A stretch of DNA of 56,719 nucleotides from a virus: IMG/VR virus record IMGVR_UViG_3300028025_001269, positions 1-56,719 of that record; one strand, given 5' to 3'. Below, piece after piece: positions 6,139-13,443 of this stretch (position 1 is its first letter; each line of letters starts with the position of its first letter). A model generated the notes under the pieces. It saw nothing but the letters and a program-made list of their open reading frames with translations. It had not been told where the DNA came from and searched no databases. A program made the position numbers and the translations under genes.

Positions 6139-6363
6139 ATGAGTAAGAAAGTATTGTGGGTAATACAGACCAAGAAGACGGATCACATCTTCCCAACACT
6201 CAAGGCAGCAAGGGCTTCTACTGCTGGCTTGGATGCATGGTTTCATGGGGAGCAGTTGCGTATCATTAGTCGGATAGTACTGGATAAAATCACACGGAAA
6301 GGATCACATGTTAGAAGCACTCGAAGTGGTAGTACCCAATCATCCCAAGGCACGAGAGCGTAA
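6139..6363 (+). CDS. hypothetical basic protein (74 aa)
   Basis: Not recognised. Two in-frame ATGs lie at 6133 and 6139; the second is chosen because GGAGG (6128-6132) is then at proper distance. The first 45 residues (MSKKVLWVIQTKKTDHIF, GLDAWFHGEQLRI) look structured. The last 19 codons overlap the next gene in another frame and are low-complexity Ser/Thr/Arg, so the C-terminus may be little constrained. Confidence 0.5.
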   Translation: MSKKVLWVIQTKKTDHIFPTLKAARASTAGLDAWFHGEQLRIISRIVLDKITRKGSHVRSTRSGSTQSSQGTRA

Positions 6364-6778
6364 CAAGTTCGATGCCCCAGTGGATGTGAAGGAGCACGAC
6401 TGGGTACATACGAATGTCAAGTTTGTAGGTACACCAGTTCAGTATGGCACAGTGTACAAGGCATTCAAAGGTACGACACCATTCACTGATCTAGGATACA
6501 AGGCACAGGCTGATTGCCCTACACATACCATCAGTCGATGGTCAGTCAGGGAATGTCCTGTAGCTAAGTACGAAGGGGATAGTTTGTGGCTGGCATTTGA
6601 GTCACGGGGTGGTACACCTCACCAGTTCTTGCAGTATGTAGCAGACACACAGAATGTAACAGTTGTAGGTACACATTTACCTGTGTATTCAATTAGATGG
6701 AAGCAGACGATCTACTCTAAGGGTTTACCCCTATTGACAGGTAGTTACGGTAGGTCTGATACTAGCAGTGCAATTTAG
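6308..6778 (+). CDS. hypothetical protein (156 aa)
   Basis: Not recognised. ATG at 6308 has AAAGGA just upstream and overlaps the previous gene by 56 bases. Mixed alpha/beta with several aromatic and glycine-rich strands (VHTNVKFVGTPVQYG, LAFESRGGTPHQFLQYV). The C-terminus is Ser/Gly-rich. It closes the block of coupled tiny genes; a 44-base gap with a fresh ribosome binding site precedes the DUF932 gene. Confidence 0.6.
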   Translation: MLEALEVVVPNHPKARERNKFDAPVDVKEHDWVHTNVKFVGTPVQYGTVYKAFKGTTPFTDLGYKAQADCPTHTISRWSVRECPVAKYEGDSLWLAFESRGGTPHQFLQYVADTQNVTVVGTHLPVYSIRWKQTIYSKGLPLLTGSYGRSDTSSAI

Positions 6779-6822
6779 TTTCACAGTTCAATTTCAATCA
6801 CACATTTTATAAGGAAATAAAT

Positions 6823-7698
6823 ATGTTAGTTACATCAAACAACGGTATCCCAGCATTGCCAGCACACTTGGACTTTGACCCAGTGCGTGAGCCACAGATG
6901 CGTAATGGCATTGCAATCCCTAACAAGTTCTGGACAGTCAACCCCCTCACAGATACGGTGATCGGTGATGGCAAGTCAGTGCATAACCCAGTCAACTTCC
7001 GTACCGTATGGGACAACATGCGTACTGGCTTGAGCCTAGCTAAGCTGGACACCAGCAATGTGGATGTCAAGTTCTCATCCATGAATAACGGTGCAGCATT
7101 CTCTGCTCAGATCATCCTCAAGCAGTACAACTTCGAGAAGAAGCTAGGTGAGCCAGCGAAGATGGTGATGCATGTCCGTGACTCACACGATCAGTCAGTC
7201 AAGATGCAGATCAGTGCCATGATCTACCGCCTTGCTTGCTTGAACGGTATGATTGCACCCCGTGAGCGTGTTGGTATCTCACAGAAGCACACCACATTCT
7301 ATGACCCAGAGGTGATTGGCAAGGTAGCTTCCCAGTTCCCTGAGAAGTTAGAGCGTGATGCAGAAGTGATGTACCGTATGCAAGGTGTGAAGGTGAATCG
7401 TGATATGGCTATCGAGTTCTTCCGTAAGAACGTAGCTACATACATGACGAAGACTGGTGCCAAGATCAATAACAAATGGCTTGAGCGTATCATCGGTATC
7501 TACGATAGCTACAACACCATGAATGGTACTGCGTATCAGGTCTACAACACACTGACACACATCAGTACTCACGTTGAAGCCCAGCGTGATGGCACTGAGG
7601 TAGAGCGTAAGCGTATTCGTATCGAGCAGGACATCGAGTCTGTCATTCAAGGTGCTGACTTCCAGCACATGATTGCACCTCAAGTTGAGTATGCTTAA
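6823..7698 (+). CDS. DUF932 family protein
   Basis: 291 residues. Family hallmarks: DNMRTGLSLAKLDTSNVDVKF in the first third, QISAMIYRLACLNGMI near residues 127-142 (matches the family signature of Arg-Leu-x-Cys-x-Asn-Gly-Met), and NTLTHISTHVEA near 240-255. Proteins of this kind are common in phages and plasmids; they are thought to act on DNA or in host takeover, but the role is not settled. TATAAGGAAATAAAT gives a good ribosome binding site. A terminator-like hairpin follows, so this may be the most highly expressed early gene; the cleaner and more frequent use of CGT for arginine fits that (inference). Confidence 0.75.
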   Translation: MLVTSNNGIPALPAHLDFDPVREPQMRNGIAIPNKFWTVNPLTDTVIGDGKSVHNPVNFRTVWDNMRTGLSLAKLDTSNVDVKFSSMNNGAAFSAQIILKQYNFEKKLGEPAKMVMHVRDSHDQSVKMQISAMIYRLACLNGMIAPRERVGISQKHTTFYDPEVIGKVASQFPEKLERDAEVMYRMQGVKVNRDMAIEFFRKNVATYMTKTGAKINNKWLERIIGIYDSYNTMNGTAYQVYNTLTHISTHVEAQRDGTEVERKRIRIEQDIESVIQGADFQHMIAPQVEYA

Positions 7699-7711
7699 AT
7701 AATAGGCAACC

Positions 7712-7751
7712 TGTACTGCACTCAGATGTTTGGGTGTAGTACACTTTCTTT
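7712..7751 (+). terminator. hairpin terminator after the DUF932 gene
   Basis: TGTACTGCACTC (7712-7723) pairs with GGGTGTAGTACA (7732-7743) over 12 positions including two G-U pairs, then CTTTCTTT. The long stem and T-rich tail are typical of an intrinsic terminator. Confidence 0.7.
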
Positions 7752-7772
7752 AATTAAATCAAGGAGTTACGA

Positions 7773-8015
7773 ATGATTAATGAACATGATCTAGCAGACA
7801 TGTGTAACCTGTTTGAGTTACGTAAGGGTGACAAGTTCAAGCTTGCACCTGAGGAAGAAGCAGGTGAAGAGGTACGAGTACCGCCTGCACACGAGGACCC
7901 TAACTTTGACTTAGAGTATTTATTTGATCACATCGATGGCATGTACAGCTACTGTAAGAATCAAGCTGGGCAGGTCGTACACTTTGCAGCATGGACTAAG
8001 GTATATAAATTATGA
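7773..8015 (+). CDS. hypothetical acidic protein (80 aa)
   Basis: Not recognised. AAGGAGTTACGA precedes the ATG. Highly acidic in the middle (APEEEAGEEVRV), with a C-terminal SYCKNQAGQVVHFAAWTKVY strand region. It could be a small DNA-mimic or a beta-barrel; neither can be shown. TGA overlaps the next ATG. Confidence 0.65.
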   Translation: MINEHDLADMCNLFELRKGDKFKLAPEEEAGEEVRVPPAHEDPNFDLEYLFDHIDGMYSYCKNQAGQVVHFAAWTKVYKL

Positions 8016-8416
8016 CTAAGAAAATAAGTTCGTTACAAGAAGAATGGGATGCAATTACTGCTATAGCCAGTAAAAAATATATATCTACAAAGGATCGCAT
8101 GGATGTCGAGGATGCAATCCAACACGTAGAGAATACAGTCGAGGACATTGATGCACTCATCGAGCGATACATAGACAGACCCGATCACATCAGTGAGGAT
8201 GAGATGTGGAACTACCTTGAGGGTATCAAGTGCGTACTCAAGCTGCGAATGGATGCATTGTGGAATGCACACAGACAGCGTGAATGCATCGATGGGTACG
8301 GTACCTTTGAAGAGGTAATGGAACAACGTGCAAAAGATTCCTTACCTACACTCAAGGTATTCAAAGATGCAATCAAGCAAACCCCTAAGAAAAAGAAGGT
8401 GAGTAAAAAGAAATGA
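8012..8416 (+). CDS. hypothetical coiled-coil protein (134 aa)
   Basis: Not recognised. Long helices (VEDAIQHVENTVEDIDALIE; DEMWNYLEGIKCVLKLRMD) followed by a lysine-only tail (KQTPKKKKVSKKK). The tail could bind nucleic acid. ATGA overlap at both ends. Helical bundle with basic tail; activity unknown. Confidence 0.65.
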   Translation: MTKKISSLQEEWDAITAIASKKYISTKDRMDVEDAIQHVENTVEDIDALIERYIDRPDHISEDEMWNYLEGIKCVLKLRMDALWNAHRQRECIDGYGTFEEVMEQRAKDSLPTLKVFKDAIKQTPKKKKVSKKK

Positions 8417-8619
8417 ACATACGTATAGAGGAAGTGTCAACCAACAAGGATGGCAGTACGAATGTCAACATTGACTTTGATGACGAAGGATTGAAGTACT
8501 TAGTACAGCATGCAGTCATTGACATCCTTACCCAGTACGCTAAACAAAACCCTATCCGACAACCCGATGAGACGGCTAAAACAAAACGAGTGCGTAAGAA
8601 AAATGTTAAGGCTACTTAA
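8413..8619 (+). CDS. hypothetical small protein (68 aa)
   Basis: Not recognised. Starts MNIRIEEVSTNKDGSTNVNI, an antiparallel strand pair, then a helix (LKYLVQHAVIDILTQYA) and a basic tail (KTKRVRKKNVKAT). This layout is like a small strand-helix subunit. It overlaps the following gene by 17 bases. Confidence 0.6.
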   Translation: MNIRIEEVSTNKDGSTNVNIDFDDEGLKYLVQHAVIDILTQYAKQNPIRQPDETAKTKRVRKKNVKAT

Positions 8620-8836
8620 GCAGGTGTTTGTACTGGCTGTGTTTATCTTAGGTGTATTCCTAGGGTACATGGCTGGTCAGTCTGAGTACAAGCATGACAG
8701 TTGTTACGATGCGACAGGCAAGTATTCAGATTACACAGCGTGGTTGTCTGTACGAGACGGTATCTACAGATGCTTTTGGATTGAGAAGAACTACCCATGG
8801 AGGGTAAGACAACAAGGAGTGATCGATGTCAAGTAA
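8603..8836 (+). CDS. membrane-anchored small protein (77 aa)
   Basis: ATG at 8603 begins MLRLLKQVFVLAVFILGVFL, a signal anchor of about 22 hydrophobic residues, followed by about 50 residues predicted to lie outside the cytoplasm (two cysteines, C33 and C54, could form a disulfide). The frame is open further upstream but overlaps the previous gene heavily. No family recognised; lysis or superinfection roles are possible but unproven. Confidence 0.6.
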   Translation: MLRLLKQVFVLAVFILGVFLGYMAGQSEYKHDSCYDATGKYSDYTAWLSVRDGIYRCFWIEKNYPWRVRQQGVIDVK

Positions 8837-9191
8837 TGTTGGAGATATTAACAGTGATGCCAAGGGTACTGGTGCTAGGTACATCAGTGGCAAGGCAGAC
8901 TTAAGCCTTATCCCTCTGAGTACATTGGAGGAAGAAGCAAGGGTATGGATGTACGGTACCAAGAAGTACAAGGCATTTAACTGGATGAAGGGTATGCCTT
9001 GGTCAGTACCACTGGGCTGTGCACTAAGGCACATAGCTGCATGGCAAGAGGGGGAGGACTTGGATCAAGAGTCTGGGCACCATCACTTAGCACATGCTAT
9101 GTGTAACCTGCGTATGCTCATGCTATACAGCAAGGCATACAAAGAAGGGGATGACAGACCTCCGAAGGAATACTTTAGTGAAGGCAATTAA
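8826..9191 (+). CDS. MazG-like nucleotide pyrophosphohydrolase (DUF5664-type)
   Basis: 121 residues. Family pattern as I recall it: KADLSLIPLSTLEEEARV, then YGTKKY, then LRHIAAWQEGEDLDQESG followed by HHHLAHAMCNLRML. Related enzymes hydrolyse dGTP/dATP or other nucleotides to monophosphates with a metal held by the Glu/Asp/His residues of the helices around positions 75-90. Here it would adjust nucleotide pools ahead of replication, which fits the ribonucleotide reductase in the same arm. Some phages use related enzymes to make 2-aminoadenine DNA, but no PurZ-like synthetase is present here. AAGGAGTGATCG precedes the start, which overlaps the previous gene. Confidence 0.65.
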   Translation: MSSNVGDINSDAKGTGARYISGKADLSLIPLSTLEEEARVWMYGTKKYKAFNWMKGMPWSVPLGCALRHIAAWQEGEDLDQESGHHHLAHAMCNLRMLMLYSKAYKEGDDRPPKEYFSEGN

Positions 9192-9393
9192 ATGGGCAGG
9201 TACTATCCTGTGTTTGGCTGGCATAGCTTTAACCAGCTTCAACGTATACCCACTCAACATATTCTTAAGCCTGATTGGTAGTGGGCTATGGACATGGGCT
9301 GGGTGGGCACAAAGAGATGCACCTTTAACTTTGGTTGAGGGTGTTGCAGTTACATTATATTTTATAGGAGTAATAACATGGCTGATGAATTAA
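9178..9393 (+). CDS. two-segment membrane protein (71 aa), GTG start
   Basis: GTG at 9178, 10 bases after GAAGGA and overlapping the previous gene, begins VKAIKWAGTILCLAGIALTS. Two hydrophobic spans (about residues 4-42 with a break, and 51-69) predict a small integral membrane protein. An in-frame ATG at 9151 is an alternative start. It resembles short phage membrane proteins of unknown function. Confidence 0.55.
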   Translation: MKAIKWAGTILCLAGIALTSFNVYPLNIFLSLIGSGLWTWAGWAQRDAPLTLVEGVAVTLYFIGVITWLMN

Positions 9394-9614
9394 ATATACC
9401 CTCGTTTAGTAAGCAAAAGAAACTCAAGACTAAGTCCGTAACGATACAGGCACCACTGCCTAGTATGGATGCACCCAATGAGATTACATACACACCACCG
9501 CCTAGCTACGTAGCACTGACGGATGATCAGATTGAATCCTGCCGTAAGGGTCAGGACATCTTTGACTTTGCCCGTGACATTGAAGAACTTGTACGCATCA
9601 ACAACAAGATCTAG
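9378..9614 (+). CDS. hypothetical protein (78 aa)
   Basis: Not recognised. ATG overlaps the previous gene by 16 bases; TATAGGAGTAATAAC is a strong ribosome binding site. N-terminal half is polar and basic (SFSKQKKLKTKS) with a proline-rich centre, the C-terminal half a helix (DQIESCRKGQDIFDFARDIEEL). Probably disordered first half. Confidence 0.6.
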   Translation: MADELNIPSFSKQKKLKTKSVTIQAPLPSMDAPNEITYTPPPSYVALTDDQIESCRKGQDIFDFARDIEELVRINNKI

Positions 9615-9615
9615 T

Positions 9616-9750
9616 ATGTACGTTTTGATCGGAGCATTCCTGCTGTACCAGTTCGGTGCTGGTCCAATGTGGTGGGCTGCGTATGGCATCGTGTTAGTAC
9701 TTAACTTTTTAATTGCCTTCATTCAAGGCTACAGACAACGGAGTATTTAA
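9616..9750 (+). CDS. small membrane protein (44 aa)
   Basis: ATG two bases after the previous TAG. MYVLIGAFLLYQFGAGPMWW and YGIVLVLNFLIAFIQ are two hydrophobic stretches giving a helical hairpin in the membrane, with a basic tail (GYRQRSI). Tight spacing with both neighbours supports coding. Function unknown. Confidence 0.55.
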   Translation: MYVLIGAFLLYQFGAGPMWWAAYGIVLVLNFLIAFIQGYRQRSI

Positions 9751-9751
9751 A

Positions 9752-10039
9752 ATGGATTATAAATTTACATTAAGTTTAGATGGTGATCAGGTAGATGAAC
9801 TGGTAGTAGCCAGTCTAAAAGATACCTACGAAGAATGTGTCAAGACATTGCTGTGTCCTACCCGTCAGTGGTATGACCCCATCGAAGATGTAATCCGTAG
9901 GCAAGAGGCACTGAATGAATTGCTGCAGTATCACATGGCACCTGAAGCCTATCGTACTTACGTTAACTATTGGAATGCATACACCCTACAGGAAGGAACA
10001 GCAAATGAAAAAGATAAAGATACAGGAGTTGATGACTGA
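9752..10039 (+). CDS. hypothetical acidic protein (95 aa)
   Basis: Not recognised. ATG at 9752 directly after the previous TAA. The sequence MDYKFTLSLDGDQVDELV continues as helices (DTYEECVKTLL, DPIEDVIRRQEALNELLQYH), ending in an acidic tail. Similar short helical proteins are widespread in phages. It overlaps the recombinase gene by 35 bases. Confidence 0.6.
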   Translation: MDYKFTLSLDGDQVDELVVASLKDTYEECVKTLLCPTRQWYDPIEDVIRRQEALNELLQYHMAPEAYRTYVNYWNAYTLQEGTANEKDKDTGVDD

Positions 10040-10910
10040 GTATTACGCATCACTAGACTACCGTTCCTTATCTGATTCAGCTAAGAAGGATTACAAGTAC
10101 TGCCTTAACACATTGCTGGCTACTGTTGTACGTGACAGATCAATATCCAAGATGTATCTCCAATCTATGAATACTCCCTTAGCCCAAGTTGCTTACAACA
10201 TCTGGGCTGAGAGGGGTGTTTCATTTGCTAACCACACCCACGCTGTGGCTAGTAAACTGTACAACTTTGGAATACAGCTAGGGTACACAGATCTAAATCC
10301 CTTCAGCAAGGTATCTAAACGCTCCGCTAAGCCACGCAAAGTGGTATGGACAAGGGAGCATATCAACTTGTTCTTAGACACCGCCTACAGCCGTTTTAAG
10401 TGGCGTAGCGTAGGGCTTATAGTTCAGATGGCATACGAGTGGTGTCAGAGACTAGGTGACATGGCTAACCTAACATGGGATATGTATGACCCTGAGACTA
10501 GGGTTCTGTACCTAGAACAGTCTAAGCGTAGGGCTAAGGTAGAGTTACCTACTACAGATGAACTGCATGAGATGTTGATGCAGCAGAAGACAGACGTAGA
10601 CTTCCAGTCTTATGTGGCACCTAGGTGTATGGAACGTAGGATCATTAGCAGACCTTACGATAAGTACGCATTGTCGTATGTAGCTAGGGAAATCATCAAG
10701 GCTGCTGGGTTACCTGATGAGTTACAGATTATGGACATGCGTAGGACTGGCACCATGGAGATGGTTGAAGCAGGGGTCTCCCTCCCTCAGATCATGAGTA
10801 TCACAGGTCATGCCAATCCACAGTCAGTAAAACCCTACATGAAAAATACATTGACAAGTGCAAGGAAAGCTGCTACGCTTCGCTTTAACACCGCCAGTGA
10901 TACAGTATAA
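10005..10910 (+). CDS. tyrosine recombinase (phage integrase family)
   Basis: 301 residues. An N-terminal core-binding region (residues 1-105) with YASLDYRSLSDSAKKDYKY is followed by the catalytic domain: R149 in CQRLGD, K174 in EQSKRRAKV, R246 in MDMRRTGT, H269 in SITGHA and Y278 as the nucleophile in KPYMKN. The first residue of the HxxR box is Met243 rather than His. Such enzymes cut and rejoin DNA strands at specific sites, for integration or dimer resolution. No repressor, excisionase or attachment site is visible next to it, so a role in lysogeny is doubtful; similar genes occur in otherwise lytic marine podoviruses. AGGAAGGAACA precedes the ATG at 10005. Confidence 0.85.
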   Translation: MKKIKIQELMTEYYASLDYRSLSDSAKKDYKYCLNTLLATVVRDRSISKMYLQSMNTPLAQVAYNIWAERGVSFANHTHAVASKLYNFGIQLGYTDLNPFSKVSKRSAKPRKVVWTREHINLFLDTAYSRFKWRSVGLIVQMAYEWCQRLGDMANLTWDMYDPETRVLYLEQSKRRAKVELPTTDELHEMLMQQKTDVDFQSYVAPRCMERRIISRPYDKYALSYVAREIIKAAGLPDELQIMDMRRTGTMEMVEAGVSLPQIMSITGHANPQSVKPYMKNTLTSARKAATLRFNTASDTV

Positions 10911-10919
10911 GGATACACA

Positions 10920-11114
10920 ATGCAAGTAGCAGGGTTTAAATCAGATGAGTATGAGATGAGCTTGCCCGAGATAGGTAAAGCACTTGGAATGTCTACGAGT
11001 AGGGTGTATGAACTACAGGTTAGTGCCATGTCTAAAGTGCGTATGTATTGTGAGATACATGGCATTGAGTTTGAGGATCTCATAGATTCGTTAAGTAAAA
11101 AGGATAAGCAATGA
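10920..11114 (+). CDS. sigma factor region 4-like helix-turn-helix protein
   Basis: 64 residues. Residues 11-42 (MSLPEIGKALGMSTSRVYEL then QVSAMSKVRMY) follow the pattern of sigma-70 region 4, with the EIGKxLGxSxxRVxxL core and the trailing helix with AxxKVR. There is no region 2, so alone it could not melt a promoter. It may replace or modulate region 4 of the host sigma factor, or act as a simple DNA-binding protein. It starts 9 bases after the recombinase and its TGA overlaps the next ATG. Confidence 0.65.
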   Translation: MQVAGFKSDEYEMSLPEIGKALGMSTSRVYELQVSAMSKVRMYCEIHGIEFEDLIDSLSKKDKQ

Positions 11115-11242
11115 AAGTAAAACTACACATAACCCACTGGCACAAGGGTGGTGTATTCCACTGGGGTGAATGGAAGTTTAATGGAGGAGACAGCTACCTA
11201 AGCTATCGCCTCGGTCCTCTACTAGTACAGATAAGGAAATAG
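11111..11242 (+). CDS. hypothetical mini-protein (43 aa)
   Basis: ATGA overlap with the sigma-like gene. Rich in Trp, His and Gly (MKVKLHITHWHKGGVFHWGE), then SYLSYRLGPLLVQIRK; likely a few beta strands. The tight coupling on both sides is the main support. Not recognised. Confidence 0.5.
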   Translation: MKVKLHITHWHKGGVFHWGEWKFNGGDSYLSYRLGPLLVQIRK

Positions 11243-11244
11243 AA

Positions 11245-11442
11245 ATGAGTGAGCACGAAGAACTTAAAGCTGCAGTGCGTAGTTTCTTTCAAGACTTCCT
11301 TGACATACGGGAAGAGTCTGATAGTGGCAGAGTGTTTGCACCTATAACAATCAGTAGCTGCAGGTGCATGATGATAGAACCCTTAGCTGAGGTGTTAGCT
11401 AAGATGCGTAAGTTATCGGGTGCACAGAAAGGGAGTAAGTAA
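11245..11442 (+). CDS. hypothetical protein (65 aa)
   Basis: Not recognised. ATAAGGAAATAGAA precedes the ATG. Helical (EELKAAVRSFFQDFLDI; LAEVLAKMRKLSG) around a short cysteine-containing segment (SSCRCMM). The TAA overlaps the ATG of the primase gene by one base, so it is coupled to replication genes. Confidence 0.6.
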   Translation: MSEHEELKAAVRSFFQDFLDIREESDSGRVFAPITISSCRCMMIEPLAEVLAKMRKLSGAQKGSK

Positions 11443-12218
11443 TGAACATCCGTGCATACGTAGAAGGATTAGAACTATCCCTAGGTCGAGTACACAGGGG
11501 GAACTGCCCAGTATGCCAGCGTAAGAACACCTTCACTGCCATCAATGATATGGGTACCGTGATGTGGAACTGTTACTCCAATGGTTGCAATGTGGCAGGG
11601 GCTATCAAAACATTTATACCTGCTGCAGATTTAATGAGGTTAATGCATGTGAGTTATGTACATACAGATTTACCTATCGACTTTGAGTTTCCTGACTGGA
11701 TCATTGTTGACTATGAACGCAAGGGATTGAAAGACTTGTGCCATCGCTGGCAGTTAGATCCGCACTGGCTTGACTTACGATACGACATCCGAGAAGAGCG
11801 TGTGGTATTTCCTGTACGTGAGGGTGGCAAGTTAGTAGACGGAGTAGGTAGAGGCATACACCATGGCATCACACCTAAGTGGAAACGCTACGGTGTAGCA
11901 CGTACAGCGTATGTGGTAGGTGACATGGATGTAGCTGTCGTAGTAGAGGATTGCATTAGTGCTGCAGTTGTAGATACTTTAGGTGGCACAGGCTTTGCCC
12001 TACTGGGTACAGCGTTACTCGAGGAACACAAACGATTGCTTGCCAAGTATAAGAAGGTTGTGGTAGCATTAGATCCAGACGCAATGAGTAAGACACTTGT
12101 ATATACCCGTGAACTAAAGGCTATTGGAATCGAAGCAGTAGCCATGAATTTGCTGGATGATTTAAAGTACCGTGTCCCAGAGGATATAGCCCAGTTGAAA
12201 AATAGAATGAGGAGTTAG
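11442..12218 (+). CDS. DNA primase with zinc ribbon and TOPRIM domain
   Basis: 258 residues. Zinc-binding cysteines C22, C25, C44 and C49 (CPVC, then C-x4-C) match the CHC2-type ribbon that recognises the template; the TOPRIM core has E169 in VVVEDC and D211/D213 in ALDPDA for metal-dependent RNA primer synthesis. It is short compared with bacterial DnaG and similar to the primase half of T7 gp4, but the helicase is a separate gene directly downstream (1 base apart). The pair would act together at the fork. Confidence 0.85.
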   Translation: MNIRAYVEGLELSLGRVHRGNCPVCQRKNTFTAINDMGTVMWNCYSNGCNVAGAIKTFIPAADLMRLMHVSYVHTDLPIDFEFPDWIIVDYERKGLKDLCHRWQLDPHWLDLRYDIREERVVFPVREGGKLVDGVGRGIHHGITPKWKRYGVARTAYVVGDMDVAVVVEDCISAAVVDTLGGTGFALLGTALLEEHKRLLAKYKKVVVALDPDAMSKTLVYTRELKAIGIEAVAMNLLDDLKYRVPEDIAQLKNRMRS

Positions 12219-12219
12219 T

Positions 12220-13443
12220 ATGGAATTAACCTTGATTAGAAGTTTGATGGACAAAGACTTCTACGATGAGACCAGAGGTAACCGTTGTCCAGATAAGTTG
12301 TTCAGTAAAGATACACGTAAGATCAAATCAACCATCGATACAGCGATGGAACAGTACCAAAGAAATTTAACAGTAGACGAAGTACAAGCACTATTCTTTG
12401 CAGCAAATCCCACACTTACTACAGCACAAAAACAATCATACGAATTGCAGTTCAATAAGATTCGTAAGGAAGACATCATGGGTGCTGATGTTGCAACAGA
12501 AGTATTGAGCAACATGTTCCGGCAGGTAGTGGGTGAGGAGGTAGCTAACCTTGGATTCCAGTATGTCAATGGTGACCAGACTACGATGGAGCCACTGAGA
12601 CATATCCTTGATATGTACCAAGATGATTTCACACCAAGCATTCGTATCAAGTATGTAGACAATAGCATTGAGAACTTGATTGAGAGTGCAGCAAACAATA
12701 CCAAGTGGCAGTTTAATATTCCATCACTACATCACTCAGTCAATGGCTTAGACAATGGAATGTTATTTGTTATCGGTGCACGTAGTAACGTAGGTAAGTC
12801 AAGCTTCCACTCCACCTTATGTGCAGGTCCTAATGGCTGGGCATACCAAGGTGCAAAGATACTTGTGCTGTGTAATGAAGAGAAGCCGGAGCGTGTAGCA
12901 TCTCGCTACATGACTGCTTGTACGGGCATGACGATACAGCAGATCGTGTCTGACAAGATCACTGCACACAGATCCTATGATCCTATCAAGGATAACTTAA
13001 AGTTTGTAGATGCAACAGGCAAGACAATGAAGTGGGCTGAGTCAGTCATCAAGAAACATAAGCCTGACATTGTTGTGCTTGACATCGGCAGTAAGTTCTC
13101 AGAGGAAGGTGCTTCAACTAATAACCATGAGACACTGAAAGCTAATGCAGTCTATGCCCGTAACATCGGTAAGATCTATGGCTGCTTAGTTGTGTATTGC
13201 ACACAGTTGAGTGCTGAAGCAGAAGGCAAGATCGTATTGTCTCAGGCTATGATTGAAGGCAGTAAGACTGGCTTGGCAGGTGAGTCAGACTTGATGATCT
13301 TAGTTGCACGTAACCCACCCATGAATGATCAGACTGAGGATGATGGTATGCGTTACTTAAACATTGTGAAGAACAAGATCAGTGGTATCCATCGTATTAT
13401 AAATTGTGAGTTTGACTATCACACTGGTGCATACTCATCATGA
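12220..13443 (+). CDS. DnaB-like replicative DNA helicase
   Basis: 407 residues. RecA-like motor domain with Walker A GARSNVGKS (186-194), Walker B PDIVVLDIG with D288, and a later glutamine sensor region (VVYCTQLSAEAEGK, about 312-325). The first 170 residues are a distinct helical domain, perhaps the primase-binding part. It forms a hexamer that unwinds DNA ahead of the polymerase. It ends with ATGA overlapping the polymerase start, so the primase-helicase-polymerase set is translationally linked. Confidence 0.88.
   Translation: MELTLIRSLMDKDFYDETRGNRCPDKLFSKDTRKIKSTIDTAMEQYQRNLTVDEVQALFFAANPTLTTAQKQSYELQFNKIRKEDIMGADVATEVLSNMFRQVVGEEVANLGFQYVNGDQTTMEPLRHILDMYQDDFTPSIRIKYVDNSIENLIESAANNTKWQFNIPSLHHSVNGLDNGMLFVIGARSNVGKSSFHSTLCAGPNGWAYQGAKILVLCNEEKPERVASRYMTACTGMTIQQIVSDKITAHRSYDPIKDNLKFVDATGKTMKWAESVIKKHKPDIVVLDIGSKFSEEGASTNNHETLKANAVYARNIGKIYGCLVVYCTQLSAEAEGKIVLSQAMIEGSKTGLAGESDLMILVARNPPMNDQTEDDGMRYLNIVKNKISGIHRIINCEFDYHTGAYSS

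Noticed and set aside
8826-9191. Evidence for a 2-aminoadenine (Z) genome
   Set aside because: The hydrolase alone is not sufficient; no PurZ-like synthetase or special polymerase partner is seen in the window.
10005-11114. Lysogeny module
   Set aside because: Only a recombinase and a sigma-like mini-protein are found; no CI/Cro-like repressor pair, excisionase or attachment repeat is visible.
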